The notes: generated by a model not told the origin, from the sequence alone. A stretch of DNA of 64,000 nucleotides from Solea solea (GCF_958295425.1 NC_081138.1:1694501-1758500); one strand, 5' to 3'; positions 1 through 12,659 are shown, counted from the stretch's first letter. Numbers and translations are program-made.

Positions 1-455
1 TATGATTGTTATTGCAAAATAAACTATCGGAGGTGGATCTTTGTTTGCGTTTGACCTGAAGTTAAAAACACTGAAGGACAAAGTGAAACTTTCTCTGTGT
101 TTTATCCTTTTATCTTCACAGAAATCTTAAAACAAAGGTGGTTCTCGTTCATGACTGTGCTGCTGTGATCCTCACTCCAATAATTCCCACATAACTTTCA
201 GGCTCAAACGGCCTCATCACTCATCAGAAACCTAATCACAGAGAGTCGTTTATCCTGCTGAAGGAATATGACTTGCACTGGCTGAGTGAGTGAAAGTGCT
301 GTGTGTGCAGGTGCACGACACACTCGTATATAACGCCCATCAAACTGCTCATTAACATCGCCCGCCTATTTCCAGCTCCTTGTGCTAACGCGCGCCGCAG
401 AGCAGAGTCGGAGACGTTGAACGCGAGGCCAAACACAGGCCGTCACACGTGAAGT
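1..455. other. Intergenic DNA, no gene recognised
   Basis: I see no exon, RNA gene or clear repeat here. A minus-strand frame of about 66 codons (236-436) is a chance reading with no recognisable domain. Confidence 0.5.
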
Positions 456-680
456 GAGAATAAAGAATAAAGTCAGAATTCTGAGAATAAAGTCAGAAAT
501 TCTGAGTTTAAAGTCAGAAATTCTGACTTTATTCTCAGAATTCTGACTTTATATTCATGTGCATAGACTTTCTATTAGGCAAATGTTTGAGTTCTGACTT
601 TAATCTCAGAATTCTGAGAATAGTATTCTGATATTAAAGTCAGAAATTCTAACTTCTGAGATTACAGTCAGAAATACTGA
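456..680. repeat. Palindromic AATTCT-rich repeat array
   Basis: The block repeats a unit resembling AAAGTCAGAATTCTGAG several times. The units run in one direction up to about 518 and in the reverse direction from about 522. The centre, AAAGTCAGAA/TTCTGACTTT around 510-530, is a near-perfect inverted repeat. The single strand could fold into a long hairpin. Similar GTCAGAATTCTGA arrays are common in fish introns and intergenic DNA. Confidence 0.8.
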
Positions 681-1170
681 TAGTGATTTAAATAAATAAA
701 ACAGAAGTATACAGTAAAGTCACTGTGCTAAGTAATGACAGTCATCTCACCTCAGTCACATGGAACTGTGCTTCAGGCTGTAAAACAGATGGCAGACAAC
801 TGTACTGAACAAAAAAAATCTAGTTTGACATTTTGAATTTGATGGCTCAGTGCTCTAAGCTCTGACTCCGCTGTCACTGCAGTGGATGTCTTCTTTTAAC
901 ACAGGCACAGAGACGAGCAGCACACTGCAGAGAGGAAAACATTATTGATATCCAATCAAATGTGTTCATTATCAGGTCTCAGTTCCTCAAAGATATGAGC
1001 TGGATCAGAACATGAATCAATAACCAATTATTCCTCCTTACTTTTGTGACCTGAGCATCACATGAAGGCCGCGCGACACAAAGAACACAGAGCATCACCA
1101 CAGACTTCAGTTTTTTATTTGATGAAACATGTTTTTTTTAATTTACTTCAAATTAATTTGTGTTTTTTTA

Positions 1171-1240
1171 TTCATTCATTTCATCTTCTACTGCTTTAAT
1201 CCTCCACATGAAGGAGCTAGTTCCAGCTGATGCATAATGA
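1171..1240 (-). repeat. SINE 3'-end fragment (fish type)
   Basis: Read on the minus strand, this piece contains CAGCTGGAACTAGCTCC, then GGAGGATTAAAGCAGTAGA, then an ATGAATGAATAA tail. It matches in layout the 3' ends at 17596-17695 and 61418-61622 in this window (GGAGGATAAAG..GTGGACGATGG). It is a short 5'-truncated relic. Confidence 0.6.
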
Positions 1241-1324
1241 TTTTAGAATCTTGTTTGTGGATCCACTATGACAGCTGATTTTTAGATGCTGGATTATTAC
1301 CTGATTCAATCCCAATCTTATTTT

Positions 1325-1480
1325 TTTCTTTAACCAGGAAAATCCCATTGAGATTAAGAACCTCGCTTTCAAGGTTGTCCTGGCTAAGACTAAAGATTAA
1401 ATTTAAGCGCATGTTGTCGGGTAGTTTCCAGTCTTTCTGCAACATATTCCATGCAAAAGGTGCAGAATATGCAAATTAGG
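1325..1480. repeat. Old interspersed repeat (TTTAACCAGGAAAATCCCATT type)
   Basis: The stretch from TTTAACCAGG through CATTGAGATTAAGAACCTC to AAGGTTGTCCTGGCTAAGA resembles a widespread fish retroelement end. The family name is not certain. There is no coding potential. Confidence 0.4.
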
Positions 1481-1983
1481 AGTACAGGGATGGTGGACTT
1501 CCTTTAACAAACATTCATTTCTACATGTTTCCCTCTGGTTCACATCTGTAATCATCATGAGCTACACTCTCCTTTTTTCTTTTTTCTTTTCCATTTACAT
1601 GGGCACTGCTTTATTTTGGTTCACTTGCACAGCAACAAATTGCCCACTTGTTTTTTTCAAAACGACTAAGTCTTTCCTCAAAAACAAAATTGAGTTCAGA
1701 TCTGACTTGACAACCGAGATCCACAACACTTTGATCCTAAAACCTGTAACCGTGACCTGCCTCTGACTGTCAGAGCGTTTAAACGCTTCACCTTTAACTC
1801 ACTTGACCCCGCGGAGTGTGCAACAGATTTTCAGAATAAAACCATATAGTGGAGAAAAAGCAGCGAGACATAAAAAATAAATGAGACAGTGAGAGACAGG
1901 GGTGAGGTGGAAGGTGACACTTGAGCTGGCTCAGAGTATCACTGCCACATTAAATCACTGAAATGCAGAAGAAGGCGTATGAA

Positions 1984-2020
1984 GGGGGGGGGGGGGGGCT
2001 CAGCACACACACACACACAC
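1984..2020. repeat. Poly-G tract plus (CA)n
   Basis: A run of 15 G at 1984-1998 is followed a few bases later by a (CA)n run (2004-2020). This is a low-complexity tract and a likely sequencing or assembly trouble spot. Confidence 0.9.
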
Positions 2021-4159
2021 AGAGTGGAGGCTTATGTAAGCAACACATGCTGTCACACAGACAGCAGGCAGGCTGTGACTGTAATGGTGCAGCCACAGAC
2101 TGAGCTCCCAGGTGTCGCCGAGCATATTAATGCCGTGTGAAGAAGACGAAGGTAAGTAAAAAAAAGTCTGTCAGGCCCAAACGAGACAGGAAAGGCGTTT
2201 GCGTTTGACACTGACAATAGATTTGTTTCTTATGTGTGAAATCTTTCAGTTTTCATCCAGAGTTACCGTGAGGAAGTTGGCTCCAGCCGCGGAGCTTTGG
2301 CAGAGGAGCGCTCCGGTGACTGCAGAGTTCTGGACGGACACGATTGGCTACAGGGGGAGCCGCATCAGGAAAAGCAAAGCAGGCGTTTGCCTTGGGCCTT
2401 GAGCTGAGAGGGCGCCGCCGAGAGCAGCTGGTAATACGTTAATCCACTGCAGCGACAATTTGACACGAGCTCGCTGCCAAAAGCTTCATAATTTCACAGA
2501 CGTGACAGTGGTGGCCATTTATTTTACATCGTATAAATCAGATATGACAAAGGTTTCATTTGTTGCAGGAGAAAGATTGGTGGGCTTGTCACGTCACGGC
2601 GGACAAACAGTTGGAAGCTGTGGCTCCCAAGTCCTTGAAATGCCTCCGAGTCGCATCATTGATCAAGCGAACGTCATCTCACTGAATCATGGCGTTACCA
2701 TAACCCACGGTACCATGATTTATCACGTTTGATGAAAGGATAAATGTGTTTGTGAACTGCAAAGTTAAATAACTGGGTAAGTGGCTTTAAAAGGTACTTA
2801 AAATGTCGATTTCTCAGTAAAATCATACATTTGAAGATGGCTCACGTGAGCTCCCGTCCTCAGACCGCGTGGTCTTTCTGTCCTCGATGAGTTTGCAGGT
2901 CTGAAACAAAGACATATTTCACCACGGACGAGCTGAAGCCCAACAATCGACGCGACTGAACCCGCGGCTCGGCTCACAGGTGACTGAGCACACAGATACC
3001 GCCGCTCAGCAATTAACTCTAAATATGTTGTTTGAACTTTGTTGTTGTTGTGTTTGAATACGACTTCTTTTACATGGGAGTTTATTTGAATAACTCAAAG
3101 CCCAAACAGACGGCAGGTGCTTTCAGAGAACGAGCTGTGGGATTATATATAAAACTCAGGCTGACGACGCTCCATAGCATTTATTTTGCTTCTGATTTGT
3201 ATGATTTTATCACCGACTCATATATGAGGGTTGTGTGAGCAGCCGACCCATAATGCAGTTCAGCAACTCTTGACGCTGATTGATTGAAAGTGTTTAATTT
3301 GACGCCGCCGCCGCCGCCACCTCTTAATCGTTCACCTCACTGCGGTTTCTGTGGCGACAAACTTGCAGCTTCATCTTCACACTTTTCCTCCGTGTTTCAG
3401 GTTAAAAAAGAGAATTAAAATCAATTCAGCAGAACAACGTCTCCTATTATGAGCGTGTTATGATTTAAAGAAAGAGCAACGCTGATCGTAAATGCTGCTC
3501 GTGTTGAGAAACGGCTGCAGCAGAGGCAACTGAGGACATAAACTGTAATGCAACACTCATTACACACTAAATAAAATGTGCCTATACAGTCATCGAGTCA
3601 CACAAACATCCATTCATCACTGAAGCACCAGGGATAAATGGGAAGGGAAAAAAGACACAAACACGACAGCTTGATGGAGGCAAACGCTCAGCGTCGTCTC
3701 GCCAATCAAATTTAACTAAGTCTGGCTTTTTTTCCAGTGACATTAGGCAAGTGAACACTGTTTGGCAGGCGGTAAAAAGTGGCACACGTGGGGGAAGAAG
3801 TGGATCACTGACACTGTGTTTGTGTCGAAAGGAGAACAGATGATCAACGTGATGAATAAATATGAGCAAGGCAGAAACTGCACGGGAAATAATAACCGCT
3901 GCTGCTGCCAAACACTGAGAAACACTGTGTGCAGGACGAGGACATGTGTGAGTAAACAGGCGTCTCACTGCCAGGTCATTCAAACGCTGAGGGGATTTTA
4001 TTTCATTAGGAAAAGAACAAGTGATTTTTAATTCACAAAGTTTGCTTTGCTCTGCGTCTCCTGCAGGCTGCGCTCATGTCAGCGTGAGTGCACTGGAGGA
4101 TTTACTGATTATTTATCCAACAGGACACGTGTAATAAATACAGCATGACTCCTCCTTAT
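2021..4159. other. Intergenic DNA without a recognised gene
   Basis: The only simple features seen are a (GCC)n run at 3304-3319 and scattered homopolymers. Open frames of 60-133 codons on both strands (for example minus 3582-3983) overlap one another, lack recognisable domains, and look like chance frames in slightly GC-richer sequence. Conserved non-coding elements cannot be excluded without alignment. Confidence 0.45.
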
Positions 4160-4245
4160 TTGTGTGTGTGTACTTGTATTTATATCTTTGTGAGGACTCT
4201 GTCAGGGTTAAGACCTGGTTTCAGGGTCAGGGTTAAGGTCGGTGT
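4160..4245 (+). repeat. GGGTTAAG-rich dispersed repeat, copy 1
   Basis: A (TG)n start is followed by CTTTGTGAGGACTCTGTCAG and GGGTTAAGACCTGG/TCAGGGTTAAGG. The same module recurs at 17465-17580, 23141-23300 and 56515-56830. It mixes a TTTGTGAGGAC motif, TTAGGG-like words and a TG microsatellite. Confidence 0.6.
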
Positions 4246-5054
4246 GAAAAATGCACTAAAGTCTAAAGATGTGATAATAATATAAATAAATAAATATAGA
4301 GCAGCCTCACTGCTGTGGGACTTTGACGACGTCTCCCACAGAGTCCCTGACATCGTGGAGTTTGATCTTCACAGCCACTGATCCCTGCTTTGTGAGAAAG
4401 GCCCTCGTCTAATCCTCCAAGCCTCTGTCCCACAAAATTCTCCACAGCTAAACATGTTTTTCTTGCACCCACACGCAGCATTATTCTCCTTTCATAGCCT
4501 TCATTTTTTTCTCATTCCGCACCCTTTTTTTTTTTTTGCAAATGAATATGTCGCAGCTTCTCTCTCATGGTGAGTACAGTATAAAACCAAGGTTGCGTAA
4601 AAACACGCTGGAGCCGCAAAAACAAAAACATGAGCAACGAATATCAAAGCATTCTACAGAGTTCCAATCCAACTGAAAGTGGATCCAGTGATTGAGAACC
4701 CTCCTCTCTGCGTGACAATAAACAACAGCTTGCACAGGAACCACTGTGTCGAGCACAAAGTCTCCTCTGTTTCCTTATCAGCTGCTCTTCTCTCTTCTCA
4801 TTACCATAGCAAAATGCTTGAGACATGCGATACACAGCGAGTGTGAGTCAGTGCAGGTGTTGAAACACGATGCACATCAGATTAGTCTCCTGCCGGTGCC
4901 CGCATGTCCCTCTAACAAGCAAACATGTGTCCTCCATAAAAGTGAGTTGCACGTCACGTGGTGCGATTAACTGACCTGCGACCTGCTGACCGTTCTCTCT
5001 AAACACACAGATTAAAACACCTCGTTAATGTTCATTAAAGAGGGAATAGTTTGT

Positions 5055-5205
5055 TGTTGGTGGTGGATTTTCCTAATAGTGCTCGCGTTAAATGTGGCGT
5101 CCCACAAGGATCAATCCTGGGAAACTTTCTGTTTACCTTGTATATGATATTTTCTTCATCTTATTCCATATCGACGCAGATGACACACAACTGTGTATGC
5201 AACTG
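5055..5205 (+). pseudogene. LINE reverse-transcriptase fragment (L2-like)
   Basis: A short relic of a non-LTR retrotransposon reverse transcriptase. The frame beginning near 5051 reads VKCGVPQGSILGNFLF, the conserved motif preceding the catalytic site in L2/CR1-type enzymes. After a frameshift the sequence reads HIDADDTQLCM, corresponding to the (Y)ADDTQL catalytic motif with the preceding aromatic residue lost. About 50 codons survive out of a domain of several hundred. It cannot encode an enzyme. Clade assignment within L2/Rex-like elements is uncertain. Confidence 0.7.
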
Positions 5206-7602
5206 CATAAAATTAATAAAAAAAATTATTAAGTGAGCATATGTGTATACGTGTGTTTATAATAATAAATATAAGGATGATTAACAGCAGTATAAAGTAT
5301 AAATATGTAAATATTTGGTGATGGTGATCCATCTATAAACATGTCTTATTAACACCTCTTGTAAACCTCATTTTAATGCTGCATGTTTTATTTTAACCTT
5401 TAAATCAATTTGAGTGATTATTTGCTTGAAAAGAGGTAAATAAATCAAACATTTGTACATTTTACTGTAAAATTTTCAATAATTTCATCAGCTTTAATTG
5501 TGACAATCCACAGTATAACACCATATTTTGTGTTTTATTTTGAAATGACTGAGTGAATATAGGACTATATATTTTTAAATGTGATTTTTTTTTCAGGTAA
5601 ACAAACTAATGTGAAAATCAGTATACAGTATATACAGCTGTCAATTTACAGAATTTGAACTTATTATGTAGGACACAATAATTAAATGTAAATATACACA
5701 CAGTAATCCAAATATCTTTAACACTGCGACTTCTAATTCTACGATGAAGAGTGGCCTCCTCCAGTATGTTAGTGGTAGGATTTGCAGTTGGAGAGCTTCA
5801 TCTGTGAGAGCTCCTTCAGCTTTTATCTGCACCCTGAGCTCAGGATAAAACAGGACAGCACTCGCTGTCTGACGCTGGCCCTCTTTAGGCAGTCTGGCTC
5901 CGTGCCTACATCCCATGCTGACCTGGAAATGATAAGCACGGGCAGAAGCCTCTGGAGAGACGACAGAGCCGCGTCCCGCTCGTCCTGACTGAGCTGATCT
6001 TTAATGCTGCCCTGCCTCTTCTTCAGCCGTCAATCTGCGCTCCCACCAGCCGATAACTGGCTGCTCCTGCCTCCTCCTAATTGTGTCTCTTAAGCTTAAG
6101 TTTGTCATAACATACAGTGGTGCATCGCGCGGTGGACGGCCTCTGCCACTCTGACAGCTCGGTGGTTGCAGAGTGTTTTTATTTGAAATCCTGGTCCAGT
6201 TCAGAGGACAGACAGGCTGAGAGCGTCTCCTCCATCACTCTGCAGTGTCACAGCTGTGGCTCGACTCCATTGTGGTCACTGGCATTTAGAAGAGTCCTCT
6301 TTCATGCTGGTGGTGCATTAATAAAACATTAGGCTTCGCAGGGAAATGGACATCATTAGTGTCCAAAGAATGAAGACGGCAATAAGACTTCTCAGGTGGG
6401 TAAGAAGAAAGATATTGAAATAGATGATTTAGGATCACGTCAACAGCATTAGAGGCTTCTGAATTACATTTATAATGATGTTCTGATGTTTAAATGGGAC
6501 TAAACTCAATCTGCTGCATAAAATGCTGCTAAACACTAATTATTGATGCCGTCAATTATAAATAAAGCCATAATCTGATGTTGTTGCAGATCACTCTTGC
6601 TTGACATTAAGCCGCAGGTCAAGGAACTGGATAAAGAGACTGAAAAGGATCCTTTGCTGCATCAGTGAGCGGCCATGATGTGCTTACAGAGCAGAACACG
6701 AAGCAGACATCTGATAGCACCGCGTTTCAAACCTGTGAGTCATGCCGTCTCCCGGGACTCAACTCTGACACAACATCTGATAAAAGGGTTTGGTTTCCAA
6801 TCGCCCGGATTATTAATCTGTCCTCAAGTCTGTAAACGTCTCATTCTGGAGGTGGTGAGGTAGTTCTGGACGTCGTGTATGAATGAATCATGAATATTGT
6901 CTGATGAATCTGCTGTTCCTCTACAATGAATATGAATTATTTAAAAACATAATTGTAGAGACACAAAGTAGTGAGATTATCTGACTTATCTCTTTTAATG
7001 TGATTGACTTTATCTTCTGTCCTCACGACACTTCTGACCACATCAGAAGCATTGAACGCAGTCAAAAGACTTGATTTTTATTATTATTGCTGCAAAGATG
7101 ACACTCAGCTCTGCCCGGAAACCTTGACGGCACAAATCTCTTCACTAAAATATTCTTGTAAGCAACGAACACTTGACTCTTGATTATCGAACAATTTAGT
7201 GAATAATGAGTGCAGGTCCTGATAATTAGGCATAACTACTCATGGACCCAAAAACCATGATGCTTGACATTTATTGTGAATATTCTTGATTCCTTCAGTC
7301 TGGAGAAAAACTCCTGCACAGGTGTGTGTGTGTTTTTTAGGACATTTAAAAGCTTTTATTTCTCTTAAGTCAAAGAAAGAAGAATAAACACATACATGTA
7401 CGAGAATAACGACCCCAACAGAACAATACATTTATATTTGTCTGATTTTTTCCTCTGGCTCCATCTTAAGAGCAAAATTTACATTTATTTATGAGCTGCA
7501 TGGAATAACTTTAGATTTATGTTCATAATTAAACCCCCGTGCTGTAATACATCTGACACATTAGACTTTTACTGTAGTTATGTTTAATTAACCTGTAAAA
7601 TA
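5206..7602. other. Intergenic DNA without a recognised gene
   Basis: AT-rich sequence up to about 5640. A more balanced stretch (about 5740-6340) carries overlapping short frames on both strands and no identifiable domain. The balanced composition and lack of simple repeats at 5740-6340 would fit conserved non-coding DNA, but nothing in the sequence proves it. Confidence 0.4.
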
Positions 7603-7606
7603 TTAA

Positions 7607-8048
7607 CCCTGAATGTGCCGCAGGTGCACCCATGGTAAAAAATGGGAATAATACACAACTCCTTATATGGACGTCCGTTTATAGGTCACATATTCAGGCT
7701 TTAAAAAATTATTTATTTGTTGTTGAATCAAAGTTACGATTCATTTTATATCACATTTTTAGTCGTGATAGAAAGTAGCAATAATTAAATAAAAACTAGC
7801 CAAGTGAACTTTGAACTGTGACGTGTTTCCAAATGTCACTATTTCAAAACCGATTTTAAACATTTTGAGGACTTTTTGCTCAGGTTTGTTTGTAGAGTTG
7901 GTGAAAATGAAAGAAATGTTTCATCAGATTCTCTCTGCGTGCTGAAGTAGAAGTAAAAGGCCAAAGGACAGTCTAAATTGCACATTCTTATAACCTCTGT
8001 ATAAACTGTAAGTTTAAACATGGAAGTAATGGATCCGTGTTCTAAGGC
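7607..8048 (-). mobile_element. piggyBac-like MITE, copy A
   Basis: A 442-bp non-coding unit flanked on both sides by TTAA (7603-7606 and 8049-8052), the target duplication typical of piggyBac transposons. The right end, read inward, is GCCTTAGAACACGG. This matches the left end CCCTTAGAACACAG of the copy at 15153-15562. The left end is CCCTGAATGTGCCGCAGG, with a small deletion relative to the other copy. Internal landmarks shared in opposite orientation include TGCCGCAGGTGCACCCATGG, AAGTGAACTTTGAACTGTGA and a TATAACCTCTGTATA segment. There is no transposase, so it would depend on a helper in trans. Confidence 0.8.
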
Positions 8049-8052
8049 TTAA

Positions 8053-9522
8053 ATGCTGTCGTCTCATTGGTTTGATGGTGCTTTAGTGTTGAGTCCACTG
8101 ACCACAACCAACCAACATCCATATATGTATTTTTCTATTGGCTGAGTTTAATTTGCTTTGGGGTTTTTTTTGTCAATCATTGAATTTCCTGAATCAAAAC
8201 TTCATCAAGCACAATGTCACCAGGTCTGATGTCCTACCTCTACATGAGAGAAAATAAATCTAGATGGGTTCTACGACGAAAGCATAACCTCCCCAGTGAA
8301 GGTCCTCATTTACTGAGCTACAACACAATGTAAAGCTCTCCACAGGCGTCCTTGACCTTGTGCCCGAGTGGGAAGAACATTTGTGGAGTGTCCTCGGGTC
8401 AATTCCTCACCCACAGCGGCCACCGAAGCATACTTCAAGAAGTAAACACAAGCTCATTTCTGTGCACGACGAACAAAGCGTGTCAGAAAAAGGTCTAATT
8501 GGAGCAGAAATTTGAGCTCTTCAGAAATTTGTCACAACGGTAGAAAAATTCCTTCGATATGAAGCAAAGCGACAGATGACGTTAACACTTAAAGCTCTAA
8601 TGCCGGAGTTCTAATCACATAAACACGAACAGTTTGCACACAGCGTAAACATCAGTCAACGCTAAAGTAAAACCAGTTTAATTAACATAAAGGAGATGCT
8701 AAAATATTATGAGAAGCACCTATGGAATAACTCACTTTTTATTTGCCATAAACTGAGTCAACATTTTTACACAAAAATTCTTGTCCTGAGGCCAAGGGAA
8801 TAAAATCCAGTGAAATCAAGGCTTCGGGGACCGATATGAAAGCAGATGGTGTTGTTGTTACACACTGCAGTCAGTTTTCACATCGTGTGGACAAGTTTAA
8901 GACAGAAGTTAATTCCACGTCTAACTGCTGTGTGTGTGTGTGTGTGTGTGTGTTTTCCTGTGTAGCTGCATCATCCAAGCTTTCATCCAACTCATGATTA
9001 AGTCAAATTAGATTTTCCACATGACTGCAATTAGTGCTGCTTTCCCCACTATTTTTACTCATTTTTTCCTAATTTGTTTCCCCAAATTAATTCATTTTAT
9101 GTGTCTGTTAGGGAGCCGTGGATGAATAGGAAATGGTTTGGAAGGAGAGCAAAGATAAAAAAAACGGAACAATGCAATCCCTGAATGCAATTAAGCAAAA
9201 AAGAATTGGACGTCTCTGCAGTGAAGAAGAAATGTCCCGCCTCAGTAGATCCTCTCACTCATGCAGGGAAAAAAGGAACTTTGGTGCTCAGATCAAGTAA
9301 AGCCTTTCATCCGTCCATACGAGAGACTCGTGGAGACAAACCGAGGGAATTTCATACTTCACTGACATAATGGAGCTGAGCATTAAGCGTACTTAATATT
9401 AAGAACACCTTAGTCGCTTGAGCTGGGTCCTGGATTTTCCTCTCTGTAAACCACTGACTTATGGTCCAAAGTGTTTCTGCTAAATTGACTCCATGTGGAT
9501 TTTGTCTTTGCATGTGAACATA
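8053..9522. other. Intergenic DNA with one TG microsatellite
   Basis: A (TG)n run lies at 8929-8953. No exon, RNA gene or recognised transposon was seen in the remainder. Confidence 0.45.
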
Positions 9523-10010
9523 AAGGTGCTATATGTAAAAATATGAACCGTGGGTCGTCATCGTTTTAAAACACTGGAGAATGTGGGCTGCATTTATACA
9601 TGTGTCGACGCACACACACATTAATGACTAAGATATAAAGATATATATCTTAGTCATCCTTTATATCTTATATTTATTATTTATTTATATCTTATATTTT
9701 TATAAACATTGAACCTACTGGGTCAATTTTCTCTTGTCAGCATCAGGATGAGACTGAAAGTGAAAACAGTTCAACATAAATGGTGATTTTATATCTTAAT
9801 ATAATACATTTCTTTTTTTATAAAGTTCCTTAACTTTCAGTTTTTAATGTTAATTAATTAGAGATGACGTTAAGATATAGTGTTATATGTAAAATATGAA
9901 CCATGGGAAACATTTAACCTATTGGGTCAATTTTCACTGGTCAACAAAAAACAAGCTTCTGTCTGCACATCATGGTCATTTTACACCTTAATATAATACA
10001 TTTCTTATAT
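9523..10010. repeat. Diverged tandem duplication with inserted palindrome
   Basis: Two related units lie side by side. Unit 1 has TATATGTAAAAATATGAACC (9531), ACATTGAACCTACTGGGTCA (9705) and TTAATATAATACATTTCTT (about 9796). Unit 2 has TATATGTAAAATATGAACC (9883), ACATTTAACCTATTGGGTCA (9910) and the same final motif (about 9988). Unit 1 carries about 145 extra bases (9555-9700), including a short perfect palindrome TGACTAAGATATA..TATATCTTAGTCA at 9625-9656. Confidence 0.7.
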
Positions 10011-10850
10011 GTAGCATCTTAAATCACCCGTCTTTGCATTTGCACATGGTAAATTGAAATATATTAATACATCAGTGTTCATGTTACGATAGAGAGAGAG
10101 TGTCACAATATGTCAGGAGGGCAAATGAGATCTGGCCACAGTCATCAAAATGCTAATTTCCTGACAACATGATGGAGGAGGATGATACATGCACAACGTG
10201 TGAATGACATCACACCGTGAGAGAGAGTGTACGAGACGTGAGAGCAGTCAGGGCGTGTCCATTCATCAGCTGACTACAGTTCCACGCTGGTGTCACGAGG
10301 TACTGCTCATGTGTGGTGAGGAGAGTGAACGGATGATTTGCATTTGTTGCATTTATGGCCGACTACGTCCATTTTGGTTTGTAGCCATCTGGCACAACTG
10401 TGGCCGCTCTGCCGTTAGATCCAGTCTCGTCTTCACCACAGTTTGAAATCAATGACTTTTCACTGGAAAAAAAAAAGACTGTGAAAGGACGGCAGCATCA
10501 ACATGTGCCAAGTGTTTATTCTGCAATCTCAGCGATGACATGAGCTGAGTGAGTCATACAAAAGTGCTGCAGCAAACCCGGATCCCACGGCCTCGTGCTC
10601 GCGCTCACTCGTGTGCAGAACTGAACACAATGTGTTTGCATTTTAAAAGCCGATCCTCGAGTTCAGAGGCTCAGAGACCTGAACTGAACACTGGTCGGTC
10701 AGAACTGGGGCAGCAGGTGCGAGCCGTGTTTCAACGGCCCTGAGGGAGTATTAGCGCTCAAGGAAACTCTGGTAACACAAAGATCCATTAAGATGTGGCG
10801 TGAGAGAGAAGTCGACCACAGACAAAGTGGCAAAAAACAGACAAACTATA
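10011..10850. other. Intergenic DNA without a recognised gene
   Basis: No repeat signature was recognised. Overlapping short frames (for example + 10204-10446) have no recognisable domain. TA dinucleotides at 10849-10850 form the target site of the adjacent Tc1 element. Confidence 0.4.
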
Positions 10851-11945
10851 CAGTGGGGCAAAACAGTATTTAGTCAGCCACCAATTGTGCAAGTTCTCCA
10901 ACTTAAAATGATGACAGAGGTCTGTAATTTTCATCATAGGTACACTTCAACTGTGAAAAAAAAAATCCTGGAAGTCACATTGTAGGATTTTTAAAGAATT
11001 TATTTGTAAATTATGGTGGAAAATAAGTATTTGGTCTCAGTACAACGCTCTCACTGATGGAAGGAGGTTTTGGCTCAAAATCTGACGATACATAGCCCCA
11101 TTCATTGTTTCCTTAAAACAGATCAGTCGTCCTGTCCCCTTTGCAGCATGATGTTTCCACCCCCATGCTTCACAGTAGGTATGGTGTTCTTGGGATGCAA
11201 CTCAGCATTCTTCTTCCTCCACCACATGACATTCTCCCAATCCTCTTCTGGATCATCCATATGGTCTCTGGCAAACTTCAGACGGGCCTGGACACGTACT
11301 GGTTTAAGCAGGATTTGATTCCCTGTCGGCGTAGTGTGTTACTGATGGTAACCTTTGTTACTTTGGTCCCAGGTCTCTGCAGGTCCTTCACCAGGTCCCC
11401 CCGTGTAGTTGTGGGATTTTTGCTCACTGTTCTCATGATCATTTTGACCCCACGGGATGAGATCTTGAGATCAATAGTCTTGTCTTCCATTTTCTAATAA
11501 CTGCTCCCACAGTTGATTTATTCACACCAAGCTGCTAGCCTATTGTAGATTCACTCTTTTCAGCCTGGTGCAGGTCTACAATTTTGTTCCTGGTGTCCTT
11601 CGACAGCTCTTTGGTCTTGGCCATGGTGGAGTTTGGAGTCTGACTGTTTGAGGCTGTGGACAGGTGTCTTTTATACAGATAACAAGTTTAAATAGGGAAC
11701 GAGTGGAGGACAGAAGAGCTTCTTAAAGAATAAGTTACGGGTCTGTGAGAGCCAGAGATCTTGCTTGTTTGTAGGTGACCAAATACTTATTTTCCACAAT
11801 AATTTACAAATAAATTCTTTAAAAATCCAGGATTTTTTTTCACATTCTGTCTCTCACAGTTGAAGTGTACCTATGATGAAAATAAAGACCTCTGTCAACA
11901 TTTTAAGTGGGAGAACTTCTGACTAAATACTTTTTTGCGCCACTG
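10851..11945 (-). mobile_element. Tc1/mariner DNA transposon, degenerate copy
   Basis: The ends are inverted repeats: CAGTGGGGCAAAACAGTATT on the left and, read inward from the right, CAGTGGCGCAAAAAAGTATT. Both continue into TTAGTCAG. The unit is flanked by TA on both sides, the Tc1/mariner target duplication. Further inward, AAGTGTACCTATGATGAAAA-type sequence is also mirrored between the two ends. A broken transposase lies on the minus strand. At about 1.1 kb the copy is shorter than the usual 1.2-1.6 kb because of internal deletions. Confidence 0.95.
11037..11624 (-). pseudogene. Tc1-like transposase pseudogene
   Basis: The minus-strand reading starts at an ATG at 11624 with MAKTKELSKDTRNKIVDLHQ, the usual N-terminus of the fish Tc1 DNA-binding domain. 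A stop codon follows soon after, within the first helix-turn-helix (IG*QLGVNKSTVGA). After a frame change it continues as SSRGVKMIMRTVSKNPTTTR and VTKVTISNTLRRQGIKSC (11278-11490), the second paired-like helix-turn-helix. The catalytic region is mostly deleted. A late piece reading [18 protein letters not shown] lacks the WGCFSA segment and is joined to a remnant of [15 protein letters not shown], after which the C-terminus is missing. It cannot produce an active transposase. The protein family is certain; the exact end is approximate. Confidence 0.9.
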
Positions 11946-11947
11946 TA

Positions 11948-12659
11948 TGTCCTGTGATTTTAAAATAACATCTTTAAAATCAGTTTCTGATGAAAGTCTG
12001 TGCATCAGCAACAAAGAGAATGAAAGCAAACAAAAACACCATCAAGGAAGGAAGAGCGGAAGACTGCGGCCCCCGGCTTTATTTTAATTTGATGTTCATT
12101 AAACAGAAGAACTTAAAAGTGAAATGTGGATCGCAGCTTTCCTGTGTTGTCACTGAAGGTTTGTGTGTTTGTGCTCTCAGAGCAGAGCAGAGAAGAGCCC
12201 TCCACACACTGATCAGTCTCTGATTGGTGAATCCATCTCGAGCTTCCAATTACACCAAGTCTTCCGTATCTTTCCTTTGTGTCTTCACTAACTTTTGTTT
12301 CCGTCAGCGCTTTGAACGGCAACGACTCCGTTTCCTTTTATCAGCGTCAACTGTGAAGTCAAGAACGTGAACCCGGCTCTAAATGGGTTCATGAGCAGCC
12401 GCCGTAAATACAATGAATAAACGCATCCATATAATCTTTTAAATTTGATATTCAGCACACTACGAGGGCAACGCGTCTTAATGTATTCCAAGATTTGCAA
12501 AGGTCTTTTAACCTCCCAGGAGACGAGTCTTTTTTCTATTATTCACAGTAATGTGCAGCGATGCAGGCTCGACGGTTCCCACGGGGACCCGACGTTAAAA
12601 ACACCCTCTTCACACGATAGTTAAAAACATTGCATTGTCTTAAATGTCTGTAAATTCTT
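11948..12659. other. Intergenic DNA without a recognised gene
   Basis: Short overlapping frames (11990-12223 plus; 12113-12500 minus) have no recognisable motif. No RNA gene or repeat family was identified. Confidence 0.4.

Noticed and set aside
11070..11497. Plus-strand frames of 82 and 118 codons
   Set aside because: They are antisense shadows of the Tc1 transposase pseudogene, which reads on the minus strand.
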